Below, one piece after another: positions 33,345 through 43,499 of a stretch of DNA of 64,000 nucleotides. Made by a program: the position numbers and the translations under genes. The notes under the pieces are model-generated. The model was not told where the DNA came from, made no database searches, and worked only from the letters and a program-made list of their open reading frames with translations. This DNA comes from Triatoma infestans (lineage: Eukaryota > Arthropoda > Insecta > Hemiptera > Reduviidae), in contig JAAEAF010006931.1 of NCBI GenBank assembly GCA_011037195.1, positions 1-64,000 on the forward strand, read 5' to 3'. How positions within the stretch are numbered: position 1 is the stretch's first letter; each line of letters opens with the position of its first letter.

Positions 33345-33970
33345 AATAATAATAATCTGGTGGTCAGCACTCACAAAGAAACTTTCTTTTAATGTTACAC
33401 TCATAATTTAATCACAAATATATTCAAAATTGGGACTTTTACTAAATAATTCTATTTAATATAATAAAAATACCGTTGGAGAAACTACTTGTATTGCTGG
33501 GCACTATAAATGAAATGTGACGTTTTTTTTTTTGGACTCCCGCTAAGATCAATTTTCTTAGGATAAGTTTTAATCAAACGTGAAAGATCGACAATGTCGA
33601 AGTTTTTTTAGAAAAAAATAATGCATAACTGAAAAATAAAAAATCCATTCAGTCAACCGATCTTCTTCAAACTCATAATTTTGGAGTTTAATTATTTCTT
33701 TAACTGATTTAATATAGTTTGTAGAAATAGATACGAGTATTATACTGGTACTTTAGAGAAAAGCCTAAAGCTCCCACTCCGTCATATCCCCTCTTTCTCC
33801 CAGAAAAATGTTTTCAAATAAAAAGTTATAAATGTATACAGTAAGCATGTAATATTTAAACAAAATAGTTTTCAAGAAACAAGTGAGAAACAGAAAAAAT
33901 TAATTCAATAAAATATTCTTACAGTTGTCGGCTTTTGACCTCAATTTTCCTAATCAATTTCTATTAAAAA
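33345..33970 (-). mobile_element. ETS-box repeat, decayed copy
   Basis: Right end AATCTGGTGGTCAGCACTCA and AAACTTTCTTTTAATG; later CTTCTTCAAACTCATAATTT and the ACTTTAGAGAAAAGCC block. Boxes lost. Confidence 0.5.
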
Positions 33971-34750
33971 AATTACTCACGAACGCTCAAAAAAACCCTT
34001 AAATATTTCTTGTAAAAAATCAGTTTTGAAAAATCTGCTAAAAATGCATTTGCTTTTTTTATTGCAATAAGCAAAAGTAATAACACCCCATTGCCAGATT
34101 AACTAAATACACTAAGTTCCTTCTAAACAAATTAAATATTGACTAATTATCTTTTTAATTTCCCTTAGATCTTTTTTTTTTTTAAATATATTCCTCGAAA
34201 TTATTGGTAATGAAAAATATTGATATTACATTAACCATGCATTTTAATATAATTTAAGGAAGTTCTAAAAAAAATAAACTTAGTTTTGAGACAATAAAAT
34301 CGATGGCTGAATATATTAAAAAATTATGTACAGTTTATTCTAAAAAAGGGGAGAATGAACAACTTTTAGAATTTATAAACTCAACTTGAAATGATATTGC
34401 GACAGTCTGAATTTGACCACACGGTCGTTGATTCTTAAATTCTTTAATGGTATGTAATTTTTATCAATAAATAATCTAGAGTGATTGAAATCCATAAATG
34501 AAATGACTGGATTTAAAGATTTAATGATAATAAATTAATTAAGAGAACTATCTTAGCGATAAGAGGGTATACTAATTTTTAACAAAATATTATGATCAAA
34601 AAAAAAAATTAAGTCATTCAAAGTTCTAGTATTATTTTAGCCTTTAAAAAACACTGTCTGATTTAAAATTCACTGTTTAACAATTCTAAATATATACAAT
34701 TTTATTCATGTAAAACATCACATTAATGTAAAACAGAATAAAAAAAAAAA
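33971..34750. other. AT-rich DNA without genes
   Basis: Nothing recognised. Confidence 0.5.
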
Positions 34751-34758
34751 ATACTTAC

Positions 34759-34792
34759 TCATGAGTAACAAGAAAAATAAATCCCAATTCAT
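34759..34792 (-). CDS. candidate first coding exon with signal peptide start
   Basis: Minus strand ATG at 34792-34790 in a fair context (GCCAACATGA) opens MNWDLFFLLLM, a hydrophobic start like a signal peptide, and after 34 bases meets GTAAGTAT, a near-consensus 5' splice site (34758-34751). The 250 bp upstream (34793-35040) are less AT-rich, unrelated to the repeats around them, and include ATTGGCTGT. No second exon is recognisable downstream in the window, so the gene would have a long first intron. Chance occurrence is quite possible. Confidence 0.3.
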
Positions 34793-35040
34793 GTTGGCGT
34801 GGCTAAAGGTGAAAAATAACAAAGATTTTGATATTGATGCCGTCTCATGGAGTTCGGCTATTGGACTGGCTGGTGTTTATTGTATACACACAAACGTACG
34901 GTAGAGGTGGGCTATAACACGGGCAATAAAGTGGTGGGTACTTAGTCTAACCTGATGACCTACTACTTCCCAGACAGCCAATCAAATAACGGATCCTCAA
35001 CCTTCACGTAATCAAAAAATCACCACCTGCCTTTTTCTAC

Positions 35041-35570
35041 ATTTTTTAAATTAGTTTTTATCATAATTAGTTATAATAATAATGTATACTTTAATCGATT
35101 GTGAGCAATCTACTGCTGCACAAAAAATTACAACGTAAGAGAGGCTGGAAATTTTCTTCCAAAAGGAATAAGGCATTAAAGTGAGGAGAAAATGAAAGAA
35201 AAAATTACTTGAACCTTTTATTAATGTTAATGATTGAGTCTTCAAAACATTATCGTTAAAGTCTTTATCATTAGAAGTGTGGAAACAAAATTTACATTCA
35301 CTAACACTTTTCAATCTCCTTGCATTTCAGGAATCGTAAAGAGACGACAATGTTTCACGGAACGCACAAAAACATCGTGGCATGGTTAAATAATTAAAAA
35401 AAGGAAATAATCGATAAAATATCTCTATTTTTACTCTATAAATCAGTTTTTTTAAATTAAAAGAATTTAGTAGTTCTTACTAAGAGATCATCTTTTGACT
35501 GATTTCGAGATCTGACTGAAATATTGTTATTAAGAAGTAAATAAATCTATGGTTATACAATCCTAGGTTA
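35041..35570. other. DNA without recognised genes
   Basis: No element recognised; an 87-codon minus ORF at 35051-35314 shows no family signature. Confidence 0.4.
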
Positions 35571-35574
35571 GTCA

Positions 35575-36520
35575 CGGTTTCCCCAGTGAATCTTTACCAT
35601 ATTTCTCTGTCTATTATGGCACTTTTCAATGCCGAAACCTAAGAAGATTCTCGTCTTGTTCATCATACTTATCAACCATCTTATTTTGGTCTTCTGAAAA
35701 TTGGCGATTTCTTTCTTCATTAATATCATTTTAATGATTACAACTCTGATATGTTTTGAAATGGGATATTACTGGGTCTTGTCATGTCCCATTATATCGG
35801 ATATTACTAGGTCAGTATGGGTAGAAAGGTTGGCAATGTCGTCTGCAAAGGAGGAAATAACTTTATCAGGATGGGTTGGGATGTCTGCTGTATATACTGT
35901 GAATAGTATAGGACCTAGGATGCTGTCTTGCAGAACACCCGCTTTGACAGATTGGAAGGGAGATAGGGAATAACCTACCGACATTTGAAAGTGACGGTCG
36001 GACAGATAGGATTTGATGAAAAGGTAAAAAGTAAAAGGGAGGAAGCCCTTGAAGCCCAGAGTAGCTCGGCATGCCATATTCAAACAAAAGCTTGACTTAG
36101 GTCGAGGATAGCAACCGAACAGGTCTCCTTCTGCTCAAGGGAGGAAGCAATGACGTCTACAAAGCGATGGCATTATTGGACAGTGGAATTGTGTCGCCTG
36201 AATTCAAATTGGTACACAGGAATTATGATGGCCGATTCAATGATGGGTAAGATTCGCTTCAACAAGAGTTTTTGACATAGCTAGATGGTGAGGTTTTCTG
36301 GATTTTGGGATCATTTTGATTTTGGAACATTTCCACTGACGGGGAAAATAAGTAGTTCTTGAAAACTGAATTAAAGATATTGTTAAGGAGAACCACAGCT
36401 ATTTTTGTGGAAGTTGGCGGAGAATATTGGAGATTATTAGGTCAAGTCCTGGAGCTTTTTTGATGAGGAGATGATTTATTGCGTACTGAACCTCGGCGGA
36501 TGTAAATGTTTTAAGAAAAG
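35575..36520 (-). pseudogene. jockey-clade LINE relic (RT)
   Basis: Minus strand: near 36440-36500 TFTSAEVQYAINHLLIKKAP and GLDL, a typical pre-RT block; near 36100 AILDLSQAF; then the open piece 36083-35769 with SYLSDRHFQMSVG, VKAGVLQDSILGPILF, YTADIPTHPD and FADDIANLSTHTD, which hold RT motifs including the catalytic FADD. PQGS of the consensus is LQDS here. After the FADD block the sequence runs into a repeat also found at 22030-22215. Dead and truncated at both ends. Confidence 0.75.
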
Positions 36521-36689
36521 GAGTTAGAGGGAGGGAAGAGGCAGTGTCGTTTTCTTTTGCACACTTAAATGTAGGGTTTCACAAATCTGCGTGTAATACA
36601 AACCATTCAGATAGTTAGGAGGAAAACAGAAATGCTTTTTCTTCATCAGATGAGGCCCAAATGCCGTCGTCACGTCGAAAGGGGATATA

Positions 36690-37140
36690 TAATATTAATA
36701 TACATTAGAAGGCATTGCTAGAATTCCAAATTTGAAGCAAAATTGGTTAATTTGAAGTGCGACTTTACAGAATAGGTTTTTGAGGTTTGTGGAATTAACT
36801 CAAAAACTTCTATAACGATTTCCTTTAAACTTGATATGCTTACTGCACATATATAAGCCTATCACATTTATTTGTTACATTTTTCCAAAAAAGATAGATT
36901 TTTGACTGTTATGCGGAATTGAGGCGTTAAATTTCAATTCTCGGTTCAGCGTTATTGAACGCTTTACTGACTGCAATATAATTACTTCTCCATATGCCCA
37001 GGTTGATAGCTAGGTACTTTTCCCATAACAATTTCTGTAATTATTAGGACAAATGTGTACGAATTGCATTTAAAGAAAATTTACTTCATAGATACTCGTA
37101 ATTGTACAAACCAGAGTCGAGAAAGTATTTCATGGCAGTT
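36690..37140 (+). mobile_element. ETS-box repeat, decayed right part
   Basis: AATTCCAAATTTGAAGCAAA and GAAGTGCGACTTTACAGAAT are monomer blocks; ends CAGAGTCGAGAAAGT directly before copy 12. Confidence 0.55.
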
Positions 37141-37144
37141 TTTT

Positions 37145-38115
37145 ACTTTCTCTTACCTTAGTAAGAGAAAGTATTGTAATCGTGTCAGAGTTTTCATCGG
37201 ATATATCCGTTTTGAGGTCCCCTGAGTCCAAAAAAGTGGTTTCTAGAAAATGGTCAGTGAGTGTGTGTGCATGTGTGCGCGCGCGTATGTATAGCTCAAA
37301 AACGAAAAATTGCAGAAAGTTCAAAGTTAATATTCCGTTTGGGTATCACCATGGGATCCGACATTAGGTCAGCGGTCAAAATTCCCTCTACCGGAAGTAG
37401 CAATTTACTCAATAGGTTTCTAACTTTTTTGCAATTTTCTCGAAAATGGCTGCAACAATTTTCTTTAAAGTAAGTATATCAACTGCACATACAAAGATCT
37501 ACAATATTTATTTAAAACATTTCTCCGAAAAATGCATATAAGGGCACCTTTAGGGGTGGAGGTGGGGTGGGTTTGTCCACTAAAGTGCTATTTCAGTTTA
37601 CTATACAAGTCTGTCATCTAAATAATATTAATTACAATTAAATGTGTTGTTGAAATTCCGGGTTTGCAAAAAATCGGATGACCTCAAGTGCGTTTTTACT
37701 GAAATATATTTTTCAGTTTTCTTGGTATTTTCTTAAAAAACGGTTTCAACGATTTTTCTTTAAACTAGGAATGTGAAAGGATTTAAAATATTTCTCTGGA
37801 AAAATTCATTTAAGGGCACTTTTGGGGGAGCGGTGGAGTTATGTTTTTCTCTAAAATGCTATCATAGTTGATTATACAATTCTATCATCCAAACAAAATT
37901 AATTAGAAATAAATAGATTGCCAAAATTCCGATTTTCAAGAAAATTAGTAAACCGGAAGTGCGCTTTTAGTGAACATTTTTTTTTTCAGTTTTCGATAAA
38001 CTCCAACGAATTTCATGAAATTTGGCACACAAACTATAAAATTTGTCAATTACAATTTTGAAAACTGGAGTAAGAGAAAGTTGTGTGAGTGTTTCACACC
38101 AGTTTTTTTTTTTTT
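37145..38115 (+). mobile_element. ETS-box repeat, copy 12
   Basis: Left terminal repeat ACTTTCTCTTACCTTAGTAA from 37145; right repeat GGAGTAAGAGAAAGT 38067-38081, then GTGTGAGTGTTTCACACCAG and a T run. Boxes ACCGGAAGTAG at 37390 and ACCGGAAGTG at 37952; the middle one is ACCTCAAGTG. TG/CG microsatellite 37258-37290. Confidence 0.8.
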
Positions 38116-38461
38116 TAATAGTCATCTCTATTTCTCATAGATTGAGGTTAAATGATTCAAATTCTTCATGTTTGAAATTACATTCATCTTTAAATTTGAT
38201 CCTATCAAGAATGTATCCAGAGAATCCGGTTGTAGCAGGGCAATCAAATAATACACAACCAAAACTATTTCTAGTATTTGAATTCTTCTTTTTTTTAAAA
38301 CAACGGTACTTTATGAAAACAACGGTATTAAATCATTCATCAACCTAAATAGATATCGGCTCTTTTAGAACCTAGTTGCTGGCTAAATCAAATAAGTCCT
38401 GAATCTGAATGAAGTTGTCGAATCAAGGTTAATTGAACAAAAATATGTTGAGAGGGTTTTT

Positions 38462-38965
38462 TTTTACTTCCACTTACTAGAAGTAAGAGGAAGTTTTGCG
38501 ATCATATCAGATTTTTTCGGAATTGAGTTTTCATCGGAAATACATGTTTTGACGTCCCCTGAGTACGAAAAAATTGTTTTTTCCGAATGGTGTGTAGATG
38601 TTGTGTGTGTGTATGTATATGTGAATGCGTAATATTCAAACTTGAACATTCTGTTTGGATACTATCTCAGCATATGACATGAAGGTTTCGGACAGGATCC
38701 ATCAACCGGAAGTGCGATTTACGAACTTATCATTTAAACATTCTCCCGAAAAAGTTGATTCTGCGAAATTTTTGGCGCTAAATTACAATTGTTAGGTTTG
38801 ATTCTATGTTATTTGACACTCTCTTTTGGAATACAATGTAACTACCTACCTGGGTAGATCTTTGTCATATTAACACTTCTTATGTTAGGGACAAATGAGT
38901 AAGATTTGAATTGTATTAACAGCATTAAGAAAAAGTCGATGGTTGTATATCAGATTTTTTTATAT
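38462..38965 (+). mobile_element. ETS-box repeat, internally deleted copy
   Basis: Left end ACTTCCACTTACTAGAAGTA, GACGTCCCCTGAGTACG, TG microsatellite near 38597-38620, box ACCGGAAGTG near 38707, right-end relic TTAAGAAAAAGTCGATGG and TATCAGATTTTTT. Confidence 0.7.
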
Positions 38966-39102
38966 TTTTTTTTAAAGCCTTTTGTAATGGGATCCGACTC
39001 ATTAAACATTCGTAGGATCTGAAGAGCGGAGAAACACAAAAATCAATAAAAATGTTAGTTACTCTCCAGCTAAGCCAGACTAAGAACGGACAGTTCAATT
39101 CC

Positions 39103-39110
39103 TATAAATA
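39103..39110 (+). promoter_or_regulatory. TATA box in LTR-like repeat A
   Basis: TATAAATA in the context CCTATAAATAGAGG; a TATATAAATAGAG version sits at the same place in repeat B. Confidence 0.5.
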
Positions 39111-39240
39111 GAGGTTCAGTAATAGAGTTTAGGGAGTTTTTACCACCAGTTAACAACCAGTCAGCAACCTTCTACTTACTATCTTCACATCACTCAGCCA
39201 GTCTGTCTCTTTATATTTCTCTCGCTATATAACTTCTATA

Positions 39241-39510
39241 TTTGTTGTGGTGGTTGGTTCCGCAGAGCTGGAAAGCATCAGAGACATTTTCCGTTTCCGG
39301 TTTCGGGCATTCGCCCTATCTTCAGGATGCGTTTTTCAGACAGTGTGACAACATAGACTTGCACAGAGCAAATTCAGTTTTACACACTGACTGGTGTTTT
39401 TAACTGTGTTGTACACTATCTGAAAAACGCATCCTGAAGATGGGCGAATGCCCGAAACCGGTCGGTGACCACAAAATGAAGCAGGCTAGCACGGAAAATG
39501 TCTCTGATAT
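39241..39510. mobile_element. foldback element P1 with hammerhead motif
   Basis: About 270 bp, inserted in LTR-like repeat A, flanked by near-duplicate CTTCTATA (39233-39240) and CTTCTAAT (39511-39518). Arms pair: ATCAGAGACATTTTCCGT (39277-39294) with its inverse (39491-39508), and the TTTCGGGCATTCGCCC block with its inverse. The right arm holds a hammerhead motif; the left arm's copy is broken by a deletion. Related arms are at 59.7 and 63.2 kb. Confidence 0.75.
39429..39467 (+). ncRNA. hammerhead ribozyme motif, right arm of P1
   Basis: Plus strand: stem I CAUC (39430-39433) pairs with GGUG (39464-39467) with one U-G wobble; core CUGAAGA 39434-39440; one unpaired U; stem II GGGC-GAAU-GCCC; core GAAA 39454-39457; stem III ACC/GGU without a loop; cleavage triplet GUC ending 39463. 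The extra base between the core and stem II is unusual but occurs in a few natural hammerheads. Confidence 0.6.
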
Positions 39511-39692
39511 CTTCTAATACTTAAAAGTCCTTGCAGTTTGTGTGTTTTCTCATTATACAGTGTTCAGCATACATTCTAGTTTATTTCTCTAAAATCAATT
39601 CTCTCTCTCTCTCTCTCCTTCTCGCATCCATTATACCTTCCAGCTCTTGTTGTATCAAGTCATTACAATTCAAAAAATCCGCCGTATCATTG

Positions 39693-39914
39693 ATGCACCT
39701 TACTAAGTTCCTAATCTTACACTTCACACTAGCTCTACTTGCTCCTTTGTCTCAGATCTGGTCAAAATTCGATATAAAAAATTCCACTTCAACCTCACTT
39801 GTTAACAGAACTCTACTTGAAAATACAAGGCGTTGCCTGAAAAGCAGACAAGTGGCCGCAAGACAATCTAGGGTAAATCTAGGGGTACTCATAATTAAGA
39901 AGACACACTCATGA
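39693..39914 (+). CDS. ORF of 73 codons with signal-peptide-like start
   Basis: ATG at 39693 opens MHLTKFLILHFTLALLAPLS, which reads as a good signal peptide (basic residue, hydrophobic core, small residues), followed by about 50 polar and basic residues to TGA. The same frame is open upstream to 39531. It lies just downstream of the TATA-bearing LTR-like repeat A. No family recognised; may be chance, or a first exon (a GTAAAT donor-like site follows near 39871). Confidence 0.25.
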   Translation: MHLTKFLILHFTLALLAPLSQIWSKFDIKNSTSTSLVNRTLLENTRRCLKSRQVAARQSRVNLGVLIIKKTHS

Positions 39915-40440
39915 ATCTGGGCTTGAACAAGTGGACACCTCTGTATTTTGTTCTATTTAATCGCTTTTAATTGTTATATTTATTGCATAGATGTAAATAA
40001 ATTAAAAGTGAGAAAAAAAGAAAAAAATTAATTTTAGCAAGTTTTGGAAATGATGATTTGTATCCATCTAAAACAAGAAGATCTTGTGATAACCTTTTTA
40101 TTATATAACTTGTTTTGATAAAAAAAAAAATCAAGCTTCTTTCTCATTGATAGCAAACAGCAATGATCAAAAAAACCAATATCTTCATTTAGATAAAATT
40201 CCTGTCAAATATTAAACATTTTTGTATTTATTTTTGTTTTGTTTTTTGTAATTTATATTTTTAAATAAATTATTATAAGGAAAATAAAAAAAATTAAGTT
40301 GAAACAAAAAACTAGTGATCATACATTCATACAAGACTTTCACTTACACCATTTTCAACATCCAATTCTAAATTTTCTTCCCTTCCAGTCCAAAGACCTT
40401 CAGAAAATCACCAGTGCTCCTTACTGTGTCTGGATCCTTC
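39915..40440. other. AT-rich DNA without genes
   Basis: Nothing recognised. Confidence 0.5.
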
Positions 40441-40451
40441 TATACTGATCT

Positions 40452-41165
40452 TAAAATTCCGTTTAACCCCCAGCTAAAACCCGTCCCGTTATAAAAATTT
40501 CCATGATTCCACATTTACCCATCCTAGCCCTCTTATCCAAAGACTTCCACCTCCAACCATCCCTGATAATCCTCCAGAAGATTAGAACGCCGAAGATTAG
40601 GAGTTCAATAATTGAGCCTCTACTTCCCTGAAATTAAATTCAAATTACAAGGGAGTACCTATTAGACTACAATTATAGTAGCTTCTCAAACACTTCTGTT
40701 TTATTAAACTTGGAAGTCCTAAGAGAGACTCTTGGTTAAAGCATGCAGGCAACAGTTTTTCCTCTCCAAAAGAGGCCACACAAGCCGTTCACATTGACAA
40801 AGTACGTGCCATGCTGTTTCTTCTTCTTACTGACAAAACTTACAGGCTATCCGTTGTAAGACATACGATGCATGTGCTTGTTAAGCCTACAGTGGCTAAG
40901 TAAGGAAGCCCACAGATATCCTAATTGGAGTAATTCACGGTCTTGTTGGAGTAATTTGCAGTAAGGCTGGGTGAGTGGCTATCAATAAACTTTCTCGAGG
41001 CCTCTAACTCGTTCATCTATGCTCTGTGCACCCTTGAGACATTTTCCAATGCAGAAAGGTTCAAGTCAGATGAGGGTACCAATAGAATCCTCGAGAGCAA
41101 AGCAATCTGCCACGTCATTGTCCTTATGAACTGAATGCCTGGGTACCTAAACTAGAAAAACTTAT
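40452..41165 (-). pseudogene. non-LTR retrotransposon 3' end, copy 2
   Basis: Close relative of 23605-24400, including the RNase H end and Cys/His tail on the minus strand, with its own frameshifts. The homology continues to about 41520 through the block CAGCGCCCACTCTAGCGGTT (41198). The left flanking copy of that block seen at 23572 is absent here. Confidence 0.65.
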
Positions 41166-41694
41166 TTTGACTATTAATTTCCATGAGTATACTCGAGCAG
41201 CGCCCACTCTAGCGGTTACGTCGCCCCGGACAAAAAGACAAATTGCCGCCCCTTAAGAATATATAAATATTTTTTTTAAGCAAGTCAATGCAGGTTCAAA
41301 TACAAGCGCTAACTGCGCTAATGCTATTCTGTTCAGAGAAGTATAAGCATGTTCAAACAAGTTCAAGCATCGTCCTTTACAAATTCTGAGTTAATTTTTC
41401 AATAATAGGGTAAATATTTTTAGCTTTTAGACGTAAACAATGTAAATACGCTCCGCGCTGTAATTTTCAGCGAACGAAAAAGTCAATATATCCAAATTTT
41501 CTATTAATTGAGTATTTAACATATCAATATTTTTCTCACATTTACAGCAAAAAAAAATTTTTGCGTCCCGAGCGGACGCTGAACCGAACAATCCCATCCC
41601 AGTCTCAAGCTGACCTGATACTATCTGAATAGATTGCGATCTGGAGTTTTGTATTTTTCCGTCTTTTTATCTCATATTAATTTCATTTAATGAT

Positions 41695-42112
41695 TGAATT
41701 CCAAATTTGAAGAAATCGTTTAACTAGAAATGCGATTTTATAGAATATGTTTTCGTAATTTTTAAAATTTTCTCAAAAACGGTTACAACGATTTTCTTTA
41801 AACTTGGATTGTTTGCTACATAGGCAGAAACATATCACATTTATCTGGACCATTTTTCTGAAAGAAATTGATTGTTCGAGGGGGATTGGGGGAGGGGGTA
41901 TGTCAGTTAGTTTAAATTTAAATTTTCACAAGCTTTGTTGGTTTTGATATAGAGCGCTTCACATAATGCCGCTCAGGTATACAAGTAAAATTCCCACCAC
42001 AATGTTTACGGCCAGCCCAACTACACATTGTGACATTGCAATTGTAAAGAAAAATTTCTTGATTAAATTGTTCGAGTAAGAGAAAGTCGTGTGAGTGTTT
42101 CACATCAGATTT
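41695..42112 (+). mobile_element. ETS-box repeat, right part
   Basis: Monomer blocks AATTCCAAATTTGAAGAAAT and AACGATTTTCTTTAAACTTG, then right end GAGTAAGAGAAAGTCGTGTG and TTTCACATCAGATTTT. A foreign 90-bp stretch precedes the end. Confidence 0.6.
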
Positions 42113-42493
42113 TCTTTTTTGTATTCGTTAATTCTTCGAAAAGCCAGCAGAAGTTTACTTAAATTGGTTCTCGGTCAAACAATCAATTTTTCTAATATTG
42201 TGGTAAAATTTCATCGTTTACTTGGCCATACGGTTGTCTGAACGTAATCCTTTGTACATTATGTGGTCACATTTCTTAACTAATTAATTTATTACCATAT
42301 TATACCTTCATCATTTAGTATTTTATTTTTACCATTCCACAAAAATAAAATGCAGATCTCAAAAATACTTGAACTTATAATTTTAGAGAGAGAGAAAAAA
42401 CTCTATTTATTTCTGTAATAATTCTAATATAAACAGAGTTTTGATAAAAGTATTAAGATATCTTCTTTATGCAACAGAAAGGTGAAGGGAGAC
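42113..42493. other. AT-rich DNA without genes
   Basis: Nothing recognised. Confidence 0.5.
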
Positions 42494-42625
42494 ATTTTTA
42501 ATTTCTTTTAATCCTAGAAAGAGGAAGTATTGTAATCATATAAACTTTAGATATCGAGTTTTCACCGGAAATATCCGTTTTGAAGTCCCCTGAGTCCAAA
42601 AAAGTGGTTTTTAGCAAATGGTCTG

Positions 42626-42666
<41 letters not shown>

Positions 42667-43490
42667 GAACAGCATAGCCCAAAAACGAAATGCCGTAGAA
42701 AGTTGAAACTTGATATCCCGTTTAGGTATCACCATGGGATCTGTCAAAATTACTCAACCGGAAGTACCATTTTACACGTTGAGTTTTTTACTTTTTTGCG
42801 ATTTCTCAAAAATGGCTATGACGATTTTCTTTAAACTTAGTATAACTACGCATACAAAGAGCTACAACTTTTATTTGAAACCTTTCTCCAGGAAAATTCC
42901 TTTAAGGGCACTTCTGGGGGAAGGGAGAGGTTTAGGTTTTCATCTTAAGTGCTATTTCAGTTTATTGCACAATACTGTCATCTAAATAATGTTAATTAAA
43001 ATTGAATATGTTGTTGAAATTCCCAGTTTAAAAAAAAAATGGGATAACCGGAAGTGCGTTTACTTTACCATTTACTAAATGATATTTTTCACATTTTCGC
43101 GATTTTCTTAAAAAATAGCTCCGACAATTTTCTTGAAACTTCTAATATAAGCTAAACATACAAAGATATACAACTTTTATTTAAAACATTTCTCTGGGAA
43201 AATTCATTTAAGGGCACTTTTGGGGGAGGGGGGTTAGATTTTTCTCTAAAGTGCTATCATAGTTGATTATACAATTCTATTATCCAAACAAATTAATTAG
43301 AAATAAATAGATGGCCAAAATTCCGAGTTTTAAGAAAATCAGTAAACCGGAAGTGCGCTTTTACTGAACACTTTTTTTCAATTTTCGACGAATTTCATTA
43401 AATTTTGGTACATAAACTATAAAATTTGTCAATTATAATTTTGAGAACTGGAGTAAGAGAAAGTTGTGTGAGTGTTTCACACCAGATTTT
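42494..43490 (+). mobile_element. ETS-box repeat, copy 15
   Basis: Left end somewhat decayed; right repeat GGAGTAAGAGAAAGT 43450-43464 followed by GTGTGAGTGTTTCACACCAG. Boxes ACCGGAAGTACC 42757, ACCGGAAGTG 43047 and 43346, spaced 290 and 299 bp. Long (GT)n at 42629-42658. With copies 1 and 3 the most complete. Confidence 0.8.
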
Positions 43491-43499
43491 TTATTTTGT

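Larger units (their letters stand above)
38983..39640 (+). repeat. LTR-like repeat A, interrupted
   Basis: Starts TGTAATGGGATCCGACTCAT and matches the minus-strand repeat at 10194-10563 to about CCATTATA. It carries CCTATAAATAGAGG (TATA box 39103-39110). The P1 foldback element interrupts it at about 39241-39510. Interpreted as a solo LTR or promoter-bearing repeat; termini uncertain. Confidence 0.6.

Noticed and set aside
7690..43490. CRISPR-like array reading of the ETS-box repeats
   Set aside because: Repeat units are about 300 bp, diverged, dispersed and on both strands; this is eukaryotic mobile DNA.
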